A stretch of 30,197 nucleotides of DNA from DATJUC01 sp035502675 (GTDB lineage Bacteria; Vulcanimicrobiota; Vulcanimicrobiia; Vulcanimicrobiales; Vulcanimicrobiaceae). Below the pieces are notes generated by a model. The model was given only the letters and a program-made list of their open reading frames with translations. It was not told where the DNA came from and ran no database searches. Positions 1 to 7,351 of the stretch are shown piece after piece. Every line of letters starts with the position of its first letter. Position 1 is the first letter of the stretch. The stretch lies in contig DATJUC010000128.1 in assembly GCA_035502675.1 (NCBI GenBank), forward strand, positions 1 to 30,197, in the 5' to 3' direction. Both the position numbers and the translations under genes were made by a program.

Positions 1-180
1 CATCAGCCACGCCGCCGGGTTCTCGGGAATGCCGCGCAGCTTCCAAACCTCGACCGCGCGGCAGAAGGTGTCTTGTGCGGCATCTTCTGCCAGCGCGAGG
101 TTGTGCAGACCGAAGGTTCGAGTCAGTGCCGCGACGATGCGGCCGAACTCATGCCTGAACGGGTACTCGTCGCGGTCCAC
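1..180 (-). CDS. ECF42-type RNA polymerase sigma factor, N-terminal part (runs off left edge)
   Basis: The minus strand encodes 60 residues from a GTG at 180-178 to the window edge. The start overlaps the TAG stop of the upstream YCII gene by one base (TAGTG), so the two are probably translationally coupled. The peptide contains the sigma-70 region 2 core LALAEDAAQDTFCRAVEVW followed by RGIPENPAAWLM, typical of the long ECF sigma factors with a C-terminal extension. ECF42 members are known to sit next to DGPF/YCII proteins, as here. No upstream in-frame ATG exists. The rest of the gene, including region 4 and the extension, lies outside the window. The ECF assignment is strong; the ECF42 group rests on context and partial sequence. 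Confidence 0.85.
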   Translation of the reverse strand, partial: MDRDEYPFRHEFGRIVAALTRTFGLHNLALAEDAAQDTFCRAVEVWKLRGIPENPAAWLM

Positions 181-515
181 TACATCTGCATGATCGGCCG
201 GACTTCGACCAGCCCGTCCGACTCGAAGATCGGACATCCGCCGGCCAGCTCCGCCGCCTGTGCCAGATTCGTGGCCTCGATCAGCGTGAAGCCGCCGACG
301 AGGTCCTTCGATTCGGCGTACGGGCCGTCGGTGACCGTGCGGTCTCTCCCGCGCACGACCTTGCCTTCGGTTTCGAGCGGCTGACCGCGATCCTTGAGGT
401 GGCCCTTGCTTCCAAGTTCTTGGAACCAGGCCATCCAGCGTTGCATCTGCTTCTCACCCTCGCTGGGAGAATCGGCGCGCCGTCCGCCGCGGTAGAGAAA
501 AACGAATTCGCTCAT
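180..515 (-). CDS. YCII/DGPF-domain protein, partner of the ECF42 sigma factor
   Basis: This encodes a 111-residue cytoplasmic protein of the YCII-related family, small ferredoxin-like alpha/beta proteins. It begins MSEFVFLYRGG and carries the family signature as DGPYAESKD at about residues 63-71, followed by GGFTLIEA. The ATG at 515 is chosen because AAAGGAGC lies about 8 nt upstream; the longer frame from a TTG at 533 would put that ribosome binding site inside the gene. In known ECF42 loci the DGPF gene precedes the sigma gene and is part of its regulon. The biochemical role of DGPF proteins is not established. Family assignment is firm. Confidence 0.9.
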   Translation of the reverse strand: MSEFVFLYRGGRRADSPSEGEKQMQRWMAWFQELGSKGHLKDRGQPLETEGKVVRGRDRTVTDGPYAESKDLVGGFTLIEATNLAQAAELAGGCPIFESDGLVEVRPIMQM

Positions 516-539
516 AGTGATTGCTCCTTTCAAACCTTA

Positions 540-566
540 GACGATTGACGACCCCGAAAACCGACG
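540..566 (-). promoter_or_regulatory. Candidate ECF42-dependent promoter of the YCII-sigma pair
   Basis: Reading the minus strand upstream of the YCII start, CGTCGG (566-561) is followed by 17 nt and then CGTC (543-540). Published ECF42 promoters have a TGTCGA-like -35 and a CGTC/CGAC-like -10. The -35 here matches four of six bases (GTCG core). Predicted transcription would start around 533, leaving a short leader with the AAAGGAGC site. The match is short and could be chance in GC-rich DNA. Confidence 0.4.
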
Positions 567-590
567 GTTCGTGCCAAACTTTTCGGCGCG

Positions 591-1157
591 TCAGAAGCTC
601 GCCGTGACCGCGCGGAGCTCTTCGAGGGATTGGCTGATGAAGCCGGTGAGCGTGCGATCGTCGTTCTCCGCGAGCCAGCGCGCGAACGCGGCGCGAAAGA
701 CGGCGATGCCGGTCTCGGATGCAAGATACGCTACCGATTTTTCGACGCCGCGCTTCCGCAGCGCCGCGGCGGCTGCATCGGCCAGGGCGGCCAGTTTGTT
801 GCGCTCGCGCTCTTGAAGCTCCGGATTGGCGGCAATAATCGCGCTGCGGCGCCGAACGTACTCGCGATCGTTTGGAATCTGCTCGGCGATCGCGCGCAGC
901 CCCAGCGCCACGGCCTTCATGGCCGGCATGGACGGCGGCGCCTCCTCGATCGTTCGCACCATCTCGCCCTCGAGCGCCTCGGCGCCGGCGAACAAGACTT
1001 CGCGCTTGTCGGCAAAATGCCGAAAGAACGTCCGCTCGGTAAGGCCGGCTCGATCGGCGATCTCGGCGACGGTCGTCCCGTCGAATCCGCGCTCGTCGAA
1101 CAACTCGAGTGCCGCGGCGCGAAGGCGTCCGCGCGCATCAGGCTCCCAACGCCCCAT
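591..1157 (-). CDS. TetR-family transcriptional regulator
   Basis: A 188-residue TetR/AcrR-type repressor. The N-terminal DNA-binding domain (about residues 8-55) shows the usual order: AAALELFDERGFDGTTVAEIA, then AGLTERTFFRHFADKREVLF. The C-terminal ligand domain is helical and not assignable to a ligand class. It is divergent from an SDR oxidoreductase gene, 68 bp away, across a nested inverted repeat; this is the classic layout of a TetR repressor controlling itself and its neighbour. A TATGAT box ends only 5 nt before the ATG and there is no Shine-Dalgarno, so the mRNA may be leaderless. Confidence 0.93.
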   Translation of the reverse strand: MGRWEPDARGRLRAAALELFDERGFDGTTVAEIADRAGLTERTFFRHFADKREVLFAGAEALEGEMVRTIEEAPPSMPAMKAVALGLRAIAEQIPNDREYVRRRSAIIAANPELQERERNKLAALADAAAAALRKRGVEKSVAYLASETGIAVFRAAFARWLAENDDRTLTGFISQSLEELRAVTASF

Positions 1158-1162
1158 GCCTC

Positions 1163-1206
1163 ATCATACCACGCTCATGACAGTGGTTGACATGACGTGG
1201 TAGAAT
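1163..1206. promoter_or_regulatory. Divergent TetR/SDR promoters with nested inverted-repeat operator
   Basis: TACCACG (1167-1173) and CGTGGTA (1196-1202) form a 36-bp inverted repeat. Inside it, TCATGACA (1175-1182) and TGACATGA (1188-1195) form a second imperfect one with almost the same centre. Rightward, ATGACA (1177-1182), 18 nt, TAGAAT (1201-1206) makes a good promoter for the SDR gene. Leftward, TATGAT (1168-1163 on the minus strand) is a -10 for the TetR gene. A repressor bound here would cover both promoters. Further TGA/TCA dyads lie at 1205-1214 and 1219-1226 (TGACGTCA, touching the SDR start). Confidence 0.6.
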
Positions 1207-1225
1207 GATGTCATAAGCTGACGTC

Positions 1226-2167
1226 ATGCCTTGCTCGGCGCCGGCGGAAAGGTCCAACACCATTCAGGTCTTTGTAACGGGAGCCAGCGGCTTCATCGGC
1301 TCGGCGGTCGTGCGCGAGCTGATCGGCGCGGGCCACGAGGTCACCGGCCTGGCGCGGTCCGATGCGGCTGCGGCCGCGGTGTCACAGGCGGGTGCCGTCG
1401 TCGTACGTGGCGAGCTCGCCGACACCGGCACGCTGCGGCGCTGCGCGGATGCGGCCGACGGCGTCGTCCACACCGCGTTCATCCACGACTTTTCGAACTT
1501 CGAAGCATCGGTGCAAGCCGACAAACGTGCCATCGAAGCCATGAGCGAAGCCCTCGCCGGTTCGGGGCGACCGCTGGTCGTCGCGGGAGGTCTCGCGCTC
1601 GTTGCGCCCGGACGGGTCGTTACCGAAAACGACGTTCGCGATCCCGCCAACACGTTTCCGCGGGTTTCGGAGGAGACGGCGATGGCTGCCGCCGAGTGCG
1701 GCGTGCGCGCCTCCGTCATGCGCTTGCCGCCATCCGTACACGGGAAAGGCGACCACGGGTTCGTTCCGCGCTTGATCGCGTTGGCGCGTGATTCCGGGGC
1801 GGCGGTGTACGCCGGCGACGGACGCAATCGTTGGTCGGCGGTGCACCGTCTCGACGCGGCGCGGCTCTTTCGTCTCGCGCTCGAAGCAGCGCCGGCCGGA
1901 ACGAAGATTCATGCCGTCGGCGACGAGGGGGTACCGATGCGCGAGATTGCGGAACTCATCGGCCGCCATCTCGGCGTGCCGGCAGTCGGTAAGCCGATCG
2001 ACGAGGCACAGCGGGATCTCGGCTGGATCGGCACGTTCGCCGCGCTGGACGCGCCCGCATCGGGCGAGCTGACGCGGCAGCGCTTCGGTTGGCAACCGAA
2101 TCAGCCCGGCCTGCTCGAAGATCTCGGGGAAGGCCACTACTTCGCCGGCTTGGCTGCGCCCGCGTAA
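1226..2167 (+). CDS. SDR-family NAD(P)-dependent oxidoreductase/epimerase-like protein
   Basis: A 313-residue extended short-chain dehydrogenase/reductase with a Rossmann fold. The dinucleotide-binding motif TGASGFIGSAVV sits at about residues 18-29. The usual catalytic YxxxK is not evident; the corresponding stretch reads RVSEETAMAAAE, so it is an atypical SDR whose reaction cannot be predicted. The first ATG (1226) is used, but family members normally start a few residues before VFVTGASG. No good start codon lies there (an ATT at 1262 follows GGAAAGG), so about 12 extra N-terminal residues are uncertain. It is probably repressed by the divergent TetR protein. Confidence 0.88.
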   Translation: MPCSAPAERSNTIQVFVTGASGFIGSAVVRELIGAGHEVTGLARSDAAAAAVSQAGAVVVRGELADTGTLRRCADAADGVVHTAFIHDFSNFEASVQADKRAIEAMSEALAGSGRPLVVAGGLALVAPGRVVTENDVRDPANTFPRVSEETAMAAAECGVRASVMRLPPSVHGKGDHGFVPRLIALARDSGAAVYAGDGRNRWSAVHRLDAARLFRLALEAAPAGTKIHAVGDEGVPMREIAELIGRHLGVPAVGKPIDEAQRDLGWIGTFAALDAPASGELTRQRFGWQPNQPGLLEDLGEGHYFAGLAAPA

Positions 2168-2173
2168 ACGGCG

Positions 2174-2201
2174 CCAACAATAGGCGGCCCCCGTGCGTCT
2201 A
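2174..2201 (+). promoter_or_regulatory. Candidate ECF-type promoter of the sigma/anti-sigma pair
   Basis: CCAACA (2174-2179), 16 nt, CGTCTA (2196-2201) matches the common ECF layout of an AAC-containing -35 and a CGTC-containing -10. Transcription would begin close to the GTG at 2208, implying a leaderless or nearly leaderless mRNA. This fits autoregulation by the sigma factor encoded immediately downstream. Confidence 0.45.
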
Positions 2202-2207
2202 TAGATC

Positions 2208-2765
2208 GTGGCGTTGACTGTAGACCCCGCCGCGGTCGAGTCGGCGAAGATCGATTCGGCCGCGCTGGAGCGGCTGATCGAAGTCGTGTGGCCCGAAGCG
2301 TACCGGATCGCGCTCGCGATCCTGCGCGATCGCGGGTTGGCGGAAGACGCCGCCCAGGATGCGTGCGCGACGATCGTGCGATCGCTCGGCGCGCTCCACA
2401 ACGCGGCTACGTTTGCGTCGTGGACCTACCGCATCGCGGCCAATGCCGCGGTGACGATCGGACGCCGGCGCCGGGCGGCGGAGTCTCTCGATCGAGCCGG
2501 TGCCTCGTGCGCCGCTTCGATCGACGCTGCGGAAGCCGTCGATCTCGACAACGCGCTCGCCGCGCTGCCGGTCGTGCAGCGTGCCGCCATCGTCCTCCAC
2601 TACTACGCCGGCTTGAAAAGCTCGGAGATCGCTGCCGCAACCGGCTGTCCTTCGTCGACGGTCCGCTTCCACATCATGCTCGCCAAGCGCGCGTTACGCA
2701 AAGCACTCGCCGTCGAGAGAACGGCGTCCACCCTTTCGGACGAGGTAGTAACCAATGCTCGCTGA
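2208..2765 (+). CDS. ECF RNA polymerase sigma factor
   Basis: A 185-residue ECF sigma factor. Region 2 is at about residues 30-85 (AEDAAQDACATIVRSL, then FASWTYRIAANAAV). Region 4 is at about 115-170 (ALPVVQRAAIVLHYYAGLK, then SSEIAAATGCPSSTVRFHIM). GTG at 2208 is the first start in frame; a TTG at 2214 is an alternative. The last 11 bp overlap the next gene, which encodes a one-pass membrane protein and is the likely anti-sigma factor. The family is certain; the ECF subgroup and target regulon are unknown. Confidence 0.92.
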   Translation: MALTVDPAAVESAKIDSAALERLIEVVWPEAYRIALAILRDRGLAEDAAQDACATIVRSLGALHNAATFASWTYRIAANAAVTIGRRRRAAESLDRAGASCAASIDAAEAVDLDNALAALPVVQRAAIVLHYYAGLKSSEIAAATGCPSSTVRFHIMLAKRALRKALAVERTASTLSDEVVTNAR

Positions 2766-3537
2766 ATCGCGAATCGTTCCGGCGCTCGAATCCATGTTTT
2801 CCGTCGTCGACGTCCCGCCGGTTCCGATGGCCTCGATTCTGAACCGCGCCGCAATCGCGGCGCCCGCGAACTCGCGCCGGGTCCCGCCTTACGCGCGACT
2901 TGCATACATCGCGGCCGCCGCGGCGGCACTCGCATTTGCAATCGTGCCCAAAGCCTCGATTGCGGTGATCGAGCGCATCGTCGTCGACAGTTATTCGGCG
3001 GCTTACCGCGTCATGGGATGGACCCCGCCGCCCAGTCCGCCGAAACCGCTCGCCGATAAGACGAGTGCCGAGGCGCACGCGTCCGAAGCGACGTCGCTGG
3101 CGGCGGCGCGGTCCAAGGTGGCGTTTGCGCTGGTGCCGCCGGCGGGGCTGCCGTCCGACGCCGTTTTAGTGGCCATCCGCGTCATGCCGGTCTTGTCCTA
3201 CGATACGGCTACGCGCGTGTGGTCGAAAGATTCGCCCGCGCTGCAGTTCGAGTATCGCCGCCCGGGCGGGCGCGCGTTTGAAATCATGGCCGAAAAAGAC
3301 GATCCGCGCACGGGCCCCCCGTCCAAATTCGTGTACGAGGCTCAAGATATGCCGGGCGGTAAGGTGGCACTCGCCAAACGCGCGCATTTCGCGTGGACGA
3401 ACGGCGACCAGCTGACGTCGATGACCGCCGACGGCGTCACGCCGGCGGAGATTACCGCGATCCGCTCCGCAATGAACGGGCGACCGGTCGTTCACCACCC
3501 GACCGAAACGGTCGTCAAGCAAATCTATTTGCGCTAG
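2755..3537 (+). CDS. One-pass membrane protein, probable anti-sigma factor
   Basis: A 260-residue protein whose ATG lies inside the end of the upstream ECF sigma gene (11-bp overlap), indicating translational coupling. It has about 46 N-terminal residues, likely cytoplasmic, one Ala-rich transmembrane helix (about 47-66), and a large exported domain of about 190 residues. The size, topology and position match membrane-bound anti-sigma factors. I do not see a zinc-binding HxxxCxxC (ZAS) motif in the N-terminus, so the sigma-binding part is either divergent or absent. The exported domain is not recognisable to me. The anti-sigma role is inferred from context. Confidence 0.7.
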   Translation: MLAESRIVPALESMFSVVDVPPVPMASILNRAAIAAPANSRRVPPYARLAYIAAAAAALAFAIVPKASIAVIERIVVDSYSAAYRVMGWTPPPSPPKPLADKTSAEAHASEATSLAAARSKVAFALVPPAGLPSDAVLVAIRVMPVLSYDTATRVWSKDSPALQFEYRRPGGRAFEIMAEKDDPRTGPPSKFVYEAQDMPGGKVALAKRAHFAWTNGDQLTSMTADGVTPAEITAIRSAMNGRPVVHHPTETVVKQIYLR

Positions 3538-3568
3538 ACGCCGAGCGCTCGTTGGAGGATTGCGCGAC

Positions 3569-3588
3569 CCCTGCATTGCAGTGCAGGG
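3569..3588 (+). other. Perfect hairpin directly before a lipoprotein start codon
   Basis: CCCTGCA (3569-3575) and TGCAGGG (3582-3588) are perfect complements with a 6-nt loop. The hairpin ends 3 nt before the ATG at 3592, so in mRNA it would occupy the ribosome binding region. No T-run follows, which argues against a simple terminator. It could reduce translation or act as a protein-binding palindrome. Confidence 0.5.
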
Positions 3589-3591
3589 CCG

Positions 3592-4698
3592 ATGCGATTC
3601 AAAACACGTACGCTTGCTTCGATCTTTGGTCTCGCGCTCGCTTCGTGCGGAGCTCCAAACTCCGCGCCTGCCGGCGCGGTTCCAAACTTTTCAGGCGTCC
3701 GCTCGCCGGCCGCTCCGGCGTCTGCTTCGCCGGCGTATGCCACCGAGACGTGCGTGCATAGCCCCTGTCCGGCGCCGAGCGGTTTGGTGCAGCAGTTGGG
3801 CGGTACGACGATTTCGGACGGCGTCGCCGATCCGATGTCGTTGGCACTCGATCGATCCGGCACCCTGTACGTTGCGAACGCGGCGACCGGCACCGGTTCG
3901 ACCGGCGGATCGGTGAGCGTTTATCCCAGCGGGGCTTCGACTCCGTCGCGCACCATCACCGGATTCCCCGGCATGCCGCATTGGATTGCCGTCGCGCCGT
4001 CCGGAGTTTTGTTCGTGGTGAGCAATATGAAGAACGGATGCTGTAGTATCGTCGGTTCGGTGGTAGAGTATGCGAGCCGCACCGGAACGCAGCTGCGCAG
4101 CTTGAACGGCGTCGGCGGCTTTCCAAACAAACCGGCTTTCGATACGTCGGGCAATGCGTATATCCCGAACTTCGAAACGTTTCCGGGCTGGGTCGCCGTC
4201 TATCGCCCCGGCGCCAAATCGCCGTTCCGTACGATACAGAGCGGCATCGGTTTTCCGCTCGCGCTGGCGTTCGACGGCGCGGGCAACCTCTATGCCCTCA
4301 GCGGCACCTTTAGCGGCGGAGACGAGATCAGCGTCTACGCGCCGGGGGGAAGCACGCCGACGCGCACGATCTCGAACGGCCTTTCCGACAGTTCGGACAT
4401 CGCGTTCGACGCTTCCGGAGACTTGTACGTCAGCAACCGCGGGACCAACAAGGTCCCCAGCAGCGTCGCCGTTTTCGCGCCGGGAGCTTCGACGCCGGCG
4501 CGCACGATCCGAACCGGCATTCGCGATCCGATCGCGCTGGGCATCGACGCCTCGGGCACGCTTTACGTAGCCAACGTCCCGCTGCACGGTTACGGCAACG
4601 TCACGGTCTACGCGCCGGGCGCAGATGCGCCCGAAAAGACGTACCGCTTTCGGCAAGGTGTGGGCGCGCTCGTCGTTTCGCGACGCGCTCTGCCCTAA
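3592..4698 (+). CDS. NHL-type beta-propeller lipoprotein
   Basis: A 368-residue exported lipoprotein. The N-terminus (MRFKTRTLASIFGLALASC) is a type II signal peptide with lipobox LASC and Cys19 as the lipidated residue. The rest is built from repeats of about 45 residues with the pattern PxxLAxDxxGxLYVAN followed by VSVYxPGASTPxRTI, seen for example as LALDRSGTLYVANAA, LALAFDGAGNLYALSG, DIAFDASGDLYVSNRG and LGIDASGTLYVANVP. This is the NHL/SMP-30-like six-bladed propeller signature. No catalytic residues are evident; a binding or scaffold role at the cell surface is likely. It ends 6 bp from a convergent gene. Confidence 0.88.
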   Translation: MRFKTRTLASIFGLALASCGAPNSAPAGAVPNFSGVRSPAAPASASPAYATETCVHSPCPAPSGLVQQLGGTTISDGVADPMSLALDRSGTLYVANAATGTGSTGGSVSVYPSGASTPSRTITGFPGMPHWIAVAPSGVLFVVSNMKNGCCSIVGSVVEYASRTGTQLRSLNGVGGFPNKPAFDTSGNAYIPNFETFPGWVAVYRPGAKSPFRTIQSGIGFPLALAFDGAGNLYALSGTFSGGDEISVYAPGGSTPTRTISNGLSDSSDIAFDASGDLYVSNRGTNKVPSSVAVFAPGASTPARTIRTGIRDPIALGIDASGTLYVANVPLHGYGNVTVYAPGADAPEKTYRFRQGVGALVVSRRALP

Positions 4699-4704
4699 CC
4701 CGCG

Positions 4705-5139
4705 CTAGCTCGGCCGCACCAGCATCAGCGTCATGATCGCCGAATAGAAGACGGCGAGCGCGACGAGCGCGACGCGTACGACGCCGAGCGACGGCATCGT
4801 GCCGCCCGCGAGCGCGCCGGCGGCACGCCGTTGCCACGGTATCATCACCAGCGCCTGCACCGCGATAGCGGCAATTACCAGGACGTACGTCCAGACGAGC
4901 CAGAGCGAAGCCGGAGGCACCTGGAGCGTCAACGCCAGTCCGATTCCGCAGAGGACGCCTAGACCGAGCATCGGACCGAAGACCCGAGCCGTTCGCTGCC
5001 ACGCGCGCACGCCCGCGAGCACGGCTTCGGCGTCACGGGACGCGCTGAGAAAGAGCAGATAGGCGTCGGCGGCAATCAGGCCGCCGTAACCCGCCGTCAC
5101 CAGCAATACGTGCGCGACCAGCAGCGGAATCGTCGTCAT
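4705..5139 (-). CDS. Four-helix integral membrane protein (DUF2269-like)
   Basis: A 144-residue hydrophobic protein with four predicted membrane helices: about residues 5-30 (containing AHVLLVTAGYGGLIAADAYLL), 50-72, 80-98 and 118-140. The pattern of an early His in helix 1, short loops and this length recalls small DUF2269-like membrane proteins, but the match is from memory and weak. It is divergent from a TetR regulator, which probably controls it. The start is preceded by a strong promoter whose -10 box ends 7 nt before the ATG, so the mRNA should be leaderless. Confidence 0.8.
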   Translation of the reverse strand: MTTIPLLVAHVLLVTAGYGGLIAADAYLLFLSASRDAEAVLAGVRAWQRTARVFGPMLGLGVLCGIGLALTLQVPPASLWLVWTYVLVIAAIAVQALVMIPWQRRAAGALAGGTMPSLGVVRVALVALAVFYSAIMTLMLVRPS

Positions 5140-5146
5140 AGATATT

Positions 5147-5175
5147 TATTTAGACTATATGCTTAAAAAAGTCAA
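5147..5175 (-). promoter_or_regulatory. Strong housekeeping-type promoter, probably leaderless
   Basis: On the minus strand TTGACT (5175-5170), exactly 17 nt, TAAATA (5152-5147), then 7 nt to the ATG at 5139. The region is strikingly AT-rich against its surroundings. Weak dyads (GACT at 5153-5156 with AGTC at 5170-5173; TTTA with TAAA inside) overlap the promoter and may be the operator of the divergent TetR protein. Confidence 0.7.
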
Positions 5176-5202
5176 GATGGAGGGAGCGGCGAATAAGGTC
5201 TC

Positions 5203-5802
5203 ATGAGCCCACGTCCGTACAAAGCGGGAGAACGGCGGCTCGCCGCCACCGAGGCCACGCGCACCAAGATCGTTGCGGCGGCACGCGACCTGCTCGCCGA
5301 CCGCAGCGTTACGGCGCTGAGCGTCGACGCGATTGCGGAGCGCGCCGACGTTGCGCGGATGACCGTCTACTATCAATTCAAGTCCAAGGCGAAGCTCTTG
5401 GAGGCCCTGCTCGACGATCTCGCGGCGCGTGCCGACATGCGCAACATGCGCAAGGTTTTCGAAGAGCGCGATCCCGGCAAGAGCCTCGATCTGCTGGTCG
5501 ACGTGTTCTGCAATCTCTGGAAGACTCAAGGCCCCCTCGTGCGCCGGCTCGAGGCCTTCGCGACCCTCGACGAAACCGTCGAAGTGGCGCTCCGCGAGCG
5601 CGGCGGCTGGCGCCGCGAAGCCATCGCGCGTCTTCTAGAGCGGATGACTCCTCGGCGCGACGCCGCCGACGTCGTCGACGTCGTCCACGCGCTTACGAGC
5701 TTTGAAACCTACGCGGCGCTGTGTACCGGCCGGCGCGATCACAAGCGCGTCGCCGCCGTCTTGAAAGAGACCGTCAGAGCGATCGTTCGAGGTTATCGCT
5801 AG
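5203..5802 (+). CDS. TetR-family transcriptional regulator
   Basis: A 199-residue TetR-type regulator. The DNA-binding domain covers about residues 16-65: KIVAAARDLLADRSVTALSV, then ERADVARMTVYYQFKSKAKLL. The C-terminal domain is helical and carries no recognised ligand signature. The ATG at 5203 follows AAGG by about 5 nt. It is divergent from the four-helix membrane protein gene across a 63-bp AT-rich promoter region, so repression of that gene and itself is the simplest model. Confidence 0.93.
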   Translation: MSPRPYKAGERRLAATEATRTKIVAAARDLLADRSVTALSVDAIAERADVARMTVYYQFKSKAKLLEALLDDLAARADMRNMRKVFEERDPGKSLDLLVDVFCNLWKTQGPLVRRLEAFATLDETVEVALRERGGWRREAIARLLERMTPRRDAADVVDVVHALTSFETYAALCTGRRDHKRVAAVLKETVRAIVRGYR

Positions 5803-5869
5803 CTGCGTCCGATCCACCAAACGCCGACGAGGAGCCGGAGCGGCCGTACCTAATCGCTCCTCTATCGTG

Positions 5870-6232
5870 ATGAAGCTGCTCGCGCTGGCGGTTGCGGTCG
5901 CGGCGACGCCGACGCCGACCCCGGTCCAAACGCAAGGCTCCAACGTCACGGTAACGACGTGCCACGCGCAGCTCGACCCCCCGCCGCTGCGCATCGCCTA
6001 CGTCAACACCGCGCACTCGGAAGCCGTCGAGGTCGACTTCACGGTGATCGACAGCGCCGGAACCGTGGAGTCCGTCTCGGACCGCGGACGTTTTGGGTCC
6101 GGCACGTCGATCAATCACGTCTTCAAGCTTCCGGCGGGGACGTCGCCGCTCGGACTGAGTGCGGCAAACTGCATCGTCACGAAAGTGATCTACGCCGACG
6201 GCTCGACGTGGGTCAATCCGAATCCGCCCTAA
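5870..6232 (+). CDS. Small secreted protein of unknown function
   Basis: A 120-residue protein with a very short hydrophobic leader (about residues 3-12), a TP-rich linker (TPTPTP at 13-18) and a compact domain of about 90 residues. The domain has two cysteines (Cys31 and Cys101) that could form a disulfide in the periplasm. Features include RIAYVN, VDFTVID, a Gly-rich turn and a terminal YADGSTWVNP. ATG at 5870 directly follows an alternative GTG at 5867. No family is recognised. It ends 4 bp from a convergent gene. Confidence 0.65.
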   Translation: MKLLALAVAVAATPTPTPVQTQGSNVTVTTCHAQLDPPPLRIAYVNTAHSEAVEVDFTVIDSAGTVESVSDRGRFGSGTSINHVFKLPAGTSPLGLSAANCIVTKVIYADGSTWVNPNPP

Positions 6233-6236
6233 GAAA

Positions 6237-6581
6237 TCAAGAGCCCCACTGCATAATCGCGAGCACGACCAGCGTGGCCAGCGTCGCTGCGTGTAACGTA
6301 AGGTGCGCGGTGTTCGGAACCAAACCGTTGCGAACCGGCAAGAACGCATGCGTGTTTCCGAACATCGCACAGTAGCGCCGGGCGCGCTCCGGTTCCGGTC
6401 GAAAGAGATAGGGGATCCACCAGGCACGCAGTTGCCCCGCGAACAGCGTGCCGTACGAGATCCATAAGTACGCCATCAGCCACCCGGGGAACGGCCCGTT
6501 CGAATGCCGGGCGCTGAAATAGAGCCCAATGGTGAACGGTACGCTTTGAATCAGCGTCACCCGGTGCATTGGCGCCGTCAT
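6237..6581 (-). CDS. Small integral membrane protein, unknown function
   Basis: A 114-residue protein with about three hydrophobic segments (near residues 10-22, 33-52 and 92-108). The centre reads LRAWWIPYLFRPEPERARRY and a later part has FLPVRNGLVPNTAHLTLHA; Trp, Pro and His residues here look family-conserved, though I cannot name the family. The start ATG overlaps the TGA of the upstream gene (ATGA, 6578-6581), so the two form a coupled pair. Confidence 0.75.
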   Translation of the reverse strand: MTAPMHRVTLIQSVPFTIGLYFSARHSNGPFPGWLMAYLWISYGTLFAGQLRAWWIPYLFRPEPERARRYCAMFGNTHAFLPVRNGLVPNTAHLTLHAATLATLVVLAIMQWGS

Positions 6582-7228
6582 TCGCTGCGGAGGTCGAGTT
6601 CGGCCATCGGCTGCGAAATCTCGTACGTCTCGGCGTTTCCGCGCGTCGGAAAGGCCGGAATTCCCGACTTCTCGATGACGAGCGTCGTCGGAACGAAGGT
6701 GAAGCCCTTCGTATACCGCGCGACGATCCAGACCGTCAGGCGATCGAAACGGCGAAGCGGGACGTAGAGTTCCCTGGCAAACGCCGTCGTTTGACCGGGT
6801 TCGACGAAGAGTCCCTTACCGCTGTTCGGATCCCCGGCCGCAGTGACGAATGCCTCGCGAAACACGGGTACCGGCTGCGTGAACGTATAGTAGGCTTCCA
6901 GCGTGTCGACGAACGGCTGGTGGTTTGCAGGCCGGGGGGACGCTCGCGCGACGACGTTGCTGCCCAGGACGGTGACCGAATATCCGAGGAAGCCCACCAC
7001 GGTGGATCCCGGATTGCGAATCGCCTCGTCGAGCCGAATGACGGCGAGGTTTCCATCGTTTCCAACGTGCCGCAAAGCGATCGAAAACGACGGCGCTACC
7101 GGAGCGAATGCCGGTGCGATGCGATTTTCGTAAACGAAGACGTAGAGCGCCCACGCTCCCGCGAGCACGATCGCGACGACCTCGGCGACCTCGCGAAGCG
7201 TCCTGGCGTGGACGGGCCGCAGGTTCAT
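6578..7228 (-). CDS. Single-pass membrane protein, unknown function
   Basis: A 216-residue protein. The ATG at 7228 is preferred over the longer frame reaching 7342, which starts at a TTG and runs without any hydrophobic leader to within 9 bp of the divergent acetyltransferase gene. From the ATG the protein has a short cytoplasmic tail, one membrane helix (about residues 10-32, VAEVVAIVLAGAWALYVFVY) and an extracytoplasmic beta-rich domain. That domain contains VIRLDEAIRNPGS and later ELYVPLRRFDRLTVWI, suggestive of an immunoglobulin-like fold. It is coupled to the downstream 114-residue membrane protein by a 4-bp overlap. Function unknown. Confidence 0.75.
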   Translation of the reverse strand: MNLRPVHARTLREVAEVVAIVLAGAWALYVFVYENRIAPAFAPVAPSFSIALRHVGNDGNLAVIRLDEAIRNPGSTVVGFLGYSVTVLGSNVVARASPRPANHQPFVDTLEAYYTFTQPVPVFREAFVTAAGDPNSGKGLFVEPGQTTAFARELYVPLRRFDRLTVWIVARYTKGFTFVPTTLVIEKSGIPAFPTRGNAETYEISQPMAELDLRSE

Positions 7229-7351
7229 CGCCCGAAAATGGTGCGGAAACCGCAACGAGACACCGCTCGGGCTTTCGAGTGGAAGGCGACGATTCTCTTC
7301 CGCGACGAGGAACGCGCAGGCTCCGCCGGGCGGCGAGACCAAGATCGCTGC

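Noticed and set aside
6569..7351. Plus-strand frame upstream of the acetyltransferase start
   Set aside because: Antisense to the membrane protein gene; no GNAT-related sequence before 7352.
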